Source: a virus. From it: 35,642 nt of DNA. Below, in pieces: positions 19,389 to 28,300 of the stretch (within the stretch, counting starts at the first letter, position 1; each line of letters begins with the position of its first letter). The notes beneath the pieces are model-generated. The model searched no databases. It saw nothing but the letters and a program-made list of their open reading frames with translations, and had not been told where the DNA came from. The stretch is from the IMG/VR virus record IMGVR_UViG_3300020437_000025, positions 1 through 35,642 of that record. One strand, 5' to 3'. The translations under genes and the position numbers were made by a program.

Positions 19389-22300
19389 CACTCTTCGTCT
19401 ATTTCAGTGGTATTGCCGAATGGTGGTAGCTCAATATCACTATTTGGACATAACTTCTCTTCCATCCTCTCTGGATCATAAGGATCGTCTCTGCAAGTTC
19501 TAAGCCTCTTATCACCCGGAAGTTCAGGAAGAGACAAAGCAATTGCAGTTATTGGGCTTATTGGGTGACCATACCTATCTCTGTTCCAGGATGGCAATGG
19601 TTCTCCTGGCCATTGACCTGCCTCGTCTAAACAAGGAATGGAAAAAGAAAAAGCTTGGTCTATAATTGCAGTTGGGCCTTTTATAATATAACCAGAAAGC
19701 CTAGTAACCGCTCTTCGTAATGGAGTCCAGTTTCCATAGATAGCCTTGCTGAAACCAACTGGTAAGTCGACAAGCGGAGAAGTTAGTACTGATGCATATT
19801 TTTTATCTCTATTACCTCCACCGGATTCACCGACCAGACCAGCATGCATTGTTCTAGTTCCAACAGTTGATTTCCACTGATATCCACTCCAGGTTAATTT
19901 ATCAATATCACAATTATCCCAATGGTTTTTCATTTCTTGATATGCTGGGTCTATTGCATTGGCAATTCCTCTAAAAAATATCGAGGGAAATGTTTTAAAT
20001 AGCTGCTCTAATAGCTCTAAAAATTGATCTAAAAAGTCTTCTGGGAATGGAAAGCCAAAGCAACTTAGTTCTTTTGGATCTGAAACAGCACTGTCGGTCA
20101 TTTGTTTGTAAAATTCTGCTTGTGATATTGATTGTATCACGTTACTCTCTTCAGTTCTCTTTATTCCTGCAAGGCCTAATAAAGCGGCTAAACTAGCTTT
20201 GGGCGTTTGCATAATACTAGGCATTGTGCTATAGCCAGCCAATACAGAGGTAGAAAAAGCTGTTGCGATCGATTGAAACCTTTTGACTGGGTAGATATAT
20301 TCAAAAATTTGCTTTGCTTCTTGCGTCTCGATTAATTGTTCTGTCATCCAAGGTTGTAATAAAATATAACCTTCTCTGAATCTAGACAAATCATAGCAGT
20401 CATCTAGTGCCTCACCAAATGGACTAATTGGCTTCTTGTATTCAGCCATTGGTACAGAAAATATTTTTTGATTTCTATTTCCAAACATATAAAAGCTTCT
20501 AAATTCTTCTGATATTTCTTGTATTGGGCCGTTTGGATTTTGTACAAATTCGTTAAATGCCAACTGGTCTCCACGAACAAAGTCCCTTTCTTTGATAAAA
20601 GTGTTTGCAACTAGTCTTGATACTTGGTTTATCTCTGATGACTGCAGTAACCCTTCAAACACTTGACCATTTATAAGTGCCCTATTTAAGACTGCTTCTC
20701 CAAGCACTCTAGGAGTTATGCCTGTATTTAATTGATAAGCGTAGTTCCATCTACTCGCTATAGTCTCAACATTGCTAAAGTGACTTTCTATTGTAAAATT
20801 TTGTATTTTATTTCTTGCAGACCTATAGTAGTCACTATTATAAACTAAAAGTGGCGCAACTTGTTGGTAGAAATCTCCAAACAAGGTGCGGTCGGTGTTG
20901 TTTTGCGGTTGGGCAAGAGATATGCCAGTTTGTTCACGTATGTAATTTTCAATATACTGAACATTCTGATTAAGAACGAAAGGACCAGAGTCTTTTCCCA
21001 AAATCTGCTGAAAAGTTCTGTAATCTAATTTACATAAAAAGTTCTCTATTTTGTTTTTACTTTGAAGTGCCCGGGCGAGACTTTCATTAAACCCAATCGT
21101 TTGCAATAACCTTGGTGCTGAAACATTTAGTTGCGCGTTAGAACCAAAAGCCGCTATGTTTGCTAGAGATATCGCAGTTGAATAAAAGGTACCAAATTCT
21201 TCTACTGTTGATGAGTACATCCAATCTGGATCTAAAATTTTATTTAAAATGCGCGTGTTGTGCACATATTCATTACCAGTGGCATTATCTTGTAGTATAT
21301 CAATACGAATGGGCCATTCTTCTCGTTGCACTAAATCATAATACAAAGCATTAGTTCTTTTTATTATCTGCTTTACTGTTATTTCAGCATTCCTTACGAG
21401 GTTTTTGGTTCTTTCCCATTTTACACTAGCAGGATCATTGCGATTGCCGCCAATATCTGCACCGGGGGGACCTAGGTCCCTAACCCAACTTCTGTTCGCG
21501 TTTATAAAATACCTGCGGCCGCGACGGCTTTCTGAATATGTGTCAACTAAGTCTGTATAATTGTCTACAATGTAGTCATCACCCTCGTCAGAGCGCTGAT
21601 GAGCTTTAGCTACATAGTGTATGCATGCCGCGGCCCAGGGAATTAGTGCTTCGTCGTCTTGTACATCATCAAAATTCTGAGCTTGTTGTGCTTCTCCGTT
21701 TAATGTTCTCCCGGCTGCTTCTTCTTTGATTCTAACAATAGTTGCTGGTAGATCATATATACTTGCAACTGCAACTAAAAATATCTTTTCAAGCGAAGTG
21801 TAGTTTCCGTCTTTTGCTTTTCTTAAAATTCTTTCTAGTATAGCTAGCCTATATGGCGCCTCTAGTATATCTGAATTATATTTTGTAACTTCTGATTTTA
21901 CAGAAAACGCTGCCTGGCTGGATGTTAAGTCAAATAACCTAGTGATTATGTGACTTGCCGCTATAATCATCGAGTTAACTAGCTCATCATCTAAATTTAT
22001 AGCAGATGGTGAGAAATCAGGAGATAGATTAAACAATTGTCCGGGAAACTGAAATGGTGCTCGCTCTTGTACTTCTCCGTCTTCTACAACAAAAGTACTT
22101 GATTCAACTAGCAAAGACATAACTTGAACATTTGCACTATCGTTGATAGAGAAAAAAGAATCTATATCAAATAAAGACGTAACGTCGTCTCGTGCGGGCG
22201 GCGTAAGATTAGAGCGATATGATCTGAAAACGACATCGTATACTAAACTTTTAAGAAAATCGCTAATATCCATTTGACTAATAATGCCCTCTGAATAAAA

Positions 22301-25300
22301 AAGAGAAGTTCCAGTATTCTTAACTGGGCAGTGTTCTATGCTATTATAGTTGATTAGATTGCGCCCCTCGCCATCAGAAACCAAGCCGGCTATCGAAGCA
22401 CGGTCGCCGCGGTCAAGATGAGCAAGAAGTTCACCCTCTCCATAAAAGTTCCAGCTTGTGTAATCTTGCTTGTTTATTCTTCGAAGCCCATCTGAATCTC
22501 CGGACAGACCTTCTTCTAATATTGAGTCAACATCATCGTCACCTGGGTACAAAGTAACAAGACCTGGCTGGTCTTCTAGATCCAAGTAACCGCGGTCGGC
22601 GCGTGCACCGTCTAACTCTTCATCAAAATCTCCGACGTAATTATCCCATCTTTTCCTTGGTAGTACAGTCGAGGCCCAACTAATCCGGTCGGTATTGCGC
22701 GCGCCGAACTGGGCATCACGGCGGGCGCGGGCGCCTCGTTGGGCTAGACCAAAACTATGTGCCAATGGGATTAACTGTTGTCTTCCTGTTTCTTTGTTGT
22801 TGCCCTTATTCGTTAAGAGCCCCCATAAGGTGTTTGTTCTTCTAGTTCTTAAGTACCACTGAAAAATGTTCCTTAAAGAAAAAACAGTCCTATGAAAGGC
22901 ATTTTTGTTCGATAATAGATTTTCATCTTTAGAAATAAAATACATATAATTACAAGATTCTTGGCGGTGATGCCAATCTCTAATAAGATTTTGTTTGAAT
23001 TGTTCTTGATCAAGATCTACAGTATTTAGAGGAATCGTTGCAGCGCGATTAATCATTAAACTACCGCGGTCCTGGAATAGCAAATCTAAATCATCTGATG
23101 TATTAAATTCCGGAGCGGTGACTTCGTCTTGAAACACCCTTGAATATATTCTCTCTATAGAGCAATATTGTGGTAATGATTGCCTATCTATATTTGATTC
23201 ATTTCTAGCCCTAGTGTGTCTTCTGCTAAAATCTGTAGTAAATTCAGGAACTTCTTCCTGTACCTCGAATCTATCGTGGTTATTAACATACTGAACATAT
23301 TCATCTACAATGTTCTGTAAAGCTACGTTTAACTTATCTATATTTTCCTGAAGAAGAGAATCATCATGTATACTTCTAATGTACTTGGGAGGAACAACTT
23401 TGCAAAATACTTCTCTAGCAAAATCACTATTTGAATCATAGACTTGTGTTATTAGAACTCTTATAGGTATTTTATAAAAATTAGGAGGTAACAAATTCTC
23501 TGCGCGCGGTGACAAACCCTGCCTGATTCGCTCTGGGTCATGATCGATGACTAGCTTCAACGAGTCGCGACGATCGCGCTGTTCTCTATTAGCGAGAAAA
23601 CTGAAATCTAATAATTCAGCCGGCTGAACTCGCCGGATCTCTTCAATTGAAGGAATTAACCAATCAGTAGTCATCTCTACATTTGTAAACCTGTCAATAC
23701 CCATAGGTCTCGCGAGATATACATCACTACTTGCAAGTCCCTCTGCCTCTCTTAAAAATATCGTTCTTCCATATTGAGTTAATTTTTTATCTCTTGTATC
23801 TCTGACGAATGCGTTGTCATAACCCCTTTCTGGTCGACCAGCAATAGTCGAAAGTCGATCTATTACTGGTCTTAAACGATCTTCAAAGGCGCGTTTTGTA
23901 TTTCTTGTAGGCTCGAATTTACTAACAGCATTATCAAATGTTTCCCCTATTGTAAAAGAGCCATGTAAACCAGCTATCACAGATGCAGTATCAGTAAAAT
24001 TAAACACTGTCTCTACCCAAGTTTCTTCATGGGGGTTTTCATATCCAGATTTTATACTGTTAAAAGACTCCAATTCTGATTGATTCTGGTTAGGCAACAC
24101 TGTGCCTAGAGGATTATCAAATATCTTTTCGCTTACTAAAGGGTTGAAGCTTCTGTCAACTGATAATATATTATATGGCGACTGGTCTCCTTCGATGTTT
24201 TCTATCTCCAAATCTTTTTTAAGGCCGCGGCCGAAGTTGGGAAATAAACCGCGGCCGGTGTCATACCTAATTGCTCCAATTGTGGTATACGGCAGGTCAT
24301 CAGCGTCGCGGCCTGCGTCTCGAAAAACGTGATCTACATAGTCGCCATGGCTGTTATCGACAGCCATCCCATTACTAGAAGCATTATACAGCCTAAACCT
24401 GTTATCCTCAGTTATATCTATACTTTCGCCAGAAGCCTGAAGTGCTAAGAGCTCTTCTCCGTTTGATGGAACTATGTGATATTTGACAATTTCATCTGAA
24501 ATACTAACTAAGTCACCAAACTGATCAAACTTCTGTGTTGAATATTCATCTTCCCCCAAGAAAGTTGGGTTATTAAACAGCCTGGTTATATAAGCTGCAG
24601 CCTCACCGGAAGAAATTGCGGGATTGCGACTTGTCAAAAAGTCTTGACTAAAGTGCACTATTCTTCGTTTTCTAGTTATAAATCTTGTTGGTGTACGCCT
24701 TATTACTTCAGGTCTTGCATTTGCAGCTGGTACTGTAGTGTTTCTGTCGCGGCCACCAGGAGGGTCCGGGCTTTCATCATAATGCATTAAGCCCCTATAG
24801 TGCAAAAATATCTTTTCTACATTGTCAGAATTCATAACACTGTTAAGGCCGTCAATAAAATCATCTATATGATATATCTCATGCTCTTCGTTTAGATCAC
24901 CTTGACCTTCAGCCGATGAGCCCCTGGCGCCTTCGGGCAACTCCGGGGTGTTTCTAAAGTCATAGTTATCAATATTTATTGCGGGTAAATTAGTTCTAAG
25001 ATAAGCATCCGCAATATTTAATCTTTCTGGGCTTCTTCGGGAAAGGTTGAGAATTGGCATAACTATCGTTGTCAAATCATTATCTTCAGGGTCTGATGCG
25101 TCAGCATTTATTATTGAATTAATTACTTGCCGCCCGGGCAATATTAAAGATTCAAGTCTCGCCAAAGGACCAGTAACCTCTAGGAGGTGTTCTATATGAA
25201 AGAAAGGATTATTTCCAGATAGTAAATCAGATGCTCTTTTTATAACATCTATTGTTCCAGATGATTCATCTTGTATAAGATTTCTTTCATTTAGCAAAGG

Positions 25301-28300
25301 ATGTTGCCAGTAAAATTTATCTGGTATCTCTGCATCTATCCTTACTTGCCCCTCTATTTGACCTTCGTCTCCCAAAGAAAGTGCATCGACTCCGCGTATT
25401 AAAGCTACATCGTCCCTATTAGCTATGTCTCTAGAGACCTCTACTTGTGGTACAAAATAACGTATAAACCAGTTAAAGTAATCTATATTATCACCATTTT
25501 GAAATACTTTTTTAGATGCCCCTTGGACTCGAATCATTTGCTTTTGGACTAAGTCCTTAAGTGCAAAAGTCGATTGATCAATACCTGTCATTCGAGTGAT
25601 AACCTTTTCCCACTTTCCCTGAAGAGATGGGTGCCTATCTATTTCCTCTCGTACAAAACGGTACACGAAATCTTTCATAAAAGGCTCGTCAGCAACACCC
25701 TCAACATCCCAAACAGAGTAAGCTAAAGAACCTTTTAGCATCAATTCTACAATACACACCCTAACAAACCCCAGCAAGCAAACATTTTGTATTGCTTTTT
25801 GTACAGGCCCCAAATCATCAAAATCCAGAACATAAGGGTCGTTTTCTGGTTTATTTATCTCTTTTGCTATTTCGTTTGCTAACTCATCTGTTACCATCTT
25901 TTCAAATGATAATATACCAAATTGAGAGACATTGTATCGATTTTTATAACAATCATCGTTTTCTGAAAAATATGCTTCCCCTGATACTCTCCTTTTTAGT
26001 TCTTCATAATAATTTTGCTCATCATAAATTCTTGAGTCTCTCAACGAAAAAAAGATTTGTTCAAATACACCTTCTGTAAAGTTTGGCGCCTCTCTATCAT
26101 AAACATGTTGCCTCAAAAAGTTATTTAAGTAATTTTGAAGAGTTGCAACTTGTCTATCAGCATTTTCATCCGGGCGTTCACGTCGATAAATAAAATTTAC
26201 TTTTCGCTTTACATTTTCCCAAAAGCTTCTTGCAAAAAGCTCTTTTCTCGTATACAGACCAGGTGGTATATCCGCAATCGCTTGCTCAAACATATCTCTG
26301 TTTTCTGCTTGTTCTTGCGTTAGTGTTTCCTCATTTAGTCCTGGTCCTGGTATTTTGTCACAGTACTCAAATGTTTGTGGACCGGAGAACAATGGACTAT
26401 TATTAATAATAATCGTATAAGGATCAAATCGATTTGTGTTTTCGGTACTAGCAAATTCATTTAATTCAATATTTGAAACTATTGGCCCAAGATTTAAATT
26501 TAAAGAAAGCCTTTGTCTTGCTGTTCCTCGATCGTTGCCGTCTTGGCGTCCAGGCTCTACATTAATAAGCTCAGGATTGTTTGTGGAACGTAATCTTTCT
26601 CTGGAATTTTCATAAGAAAAGTCAAGAGCTGTTTTAATTATTTTAAGATAATCTTCTTCATTTATGGGATTAGATATATTTTGCAGATGTACTTGTAAAG
26701 TGTTTTGCAAAAAAGTTAATCTATTTTGAATTCTTTCTAGCAAAAATTGAAGCCTGCCTTCCTCTGGTGTGACTGTTTCATCGTCTTCTGCTTTCTCTAC
26801 TATTTTATAAGAACCTATAAAGCTAAAATCTATAAGTAACGAATCTTCACCTACTGGGAGCCCAAACATACCGAACGACTCCTTCGAGGAGAGAGGTAGT
26901 CTCATTTGCCTACGCGTTGCATTAATGACACGTACAGATCGATTGTTGATCTTTAGGCTGTTGTCCATACTGACTATGTTTTCATTTTCATCTACGTCAT
27001 AAAAAGAATTTTGTCTAAAACCAACAGGATTCAAAAACAGTTTTTCAAAATCCACTTCACTTTGCAATTCTATATCAGTTAGCCTAGGGTAACTTCTTAC
27101 TGCATCTTGTGGTACCTGTATAGTTTGCCCATCTGGTTGCATATAGTATGCTGGTACCATAACTCCTGAAACAGGATCTCTTGATAATTCATAAATTTGA
27201 TAAAGAACATGAAGCTGCTCAGTTGCCGATTCAATGTTTGGAGAATTTCTTTCATTTCCAATTGCACCATACAACTTTAAATTTTCCAATATTGTCTGAA
27301 CAATTATTGTAGATTCTTCGTTATATTCCGGGTCAGATGGTTTTGGAAGTCGGCTAGACTGCAAAAAGAGCGAAGGACCAAAGTTTGACAAAGATCCTAC
27401 ATAACCTATATGTGCCGAATTAAATAAACTTTTTGCTGTATTGTTTATTTGCTGTGAAAGTGCATCTGGTAACTTATTAATCAGTGCATCAGGATTACCA
27501 AATTCAAGTATTTTTGGAACTATCGCGTTCAATCCTTTTTCACCTAGCGCTTCTATGGCTTTCGCTTGATCTAAAAGGTTTTTATTTGCTAGATCAACTG
27601 CGTTTTTTATATCCTCATCGCTTGCGCCACTGGTTAACATTTGTCTTCTTATTTGATCTAGCAATGAAGAAGTTTCAGCACAAGTAGCAGAACCTATAAC
27701 GGTTGAAGATTCTCTTAAGTTATCGCAAAAGTTTGGCGGAAGAAAGACCGCTATTGTTTCAAATAACTCTCTTAAGTTTTGCTCAAGTCCAACTTCATCG
27801 ATTCCTAGGTTCTCAGCAAGAGTTAAGATCATGTGCATTGTTGCTGCATCCACTTCACCTCCCTCTAAGACCCTACATAATTCTTCTCCAGTTAGAAATA
27901 AAGCCATCTCATCTATTAGTTGTTTTGTTTTTTCTATATTTTCAGGACTGATTGAAAGATCAGTTAATCCATCTATCAACGCTCTTTTGATGTCTCCTGT
28001 CGACCCGGCTCCGGAGCCATAAAGTTGGTCTCTTAATTGCTCTTGGCAGAGCGGAGCATTAAGAATATCTAATAGGGCCTTAACAAAAACACACAAAAAT
28101 TGAGTAAGTATCTCTTCCCATTGTTTTAAAAGGTTCTTTATAAGATCCCGATACCATCCCCATATAGCCAAATCTATATTAAAATTTAAATTAAAATCAG
28201 GAATTTTTACATCAAAAGCTGGTAACTTTAAGCATTGTATCAGTTTACATAGAATTGCACCCGGGGATATAATATTAGCTACGCCTTGCAATAACTCCTT

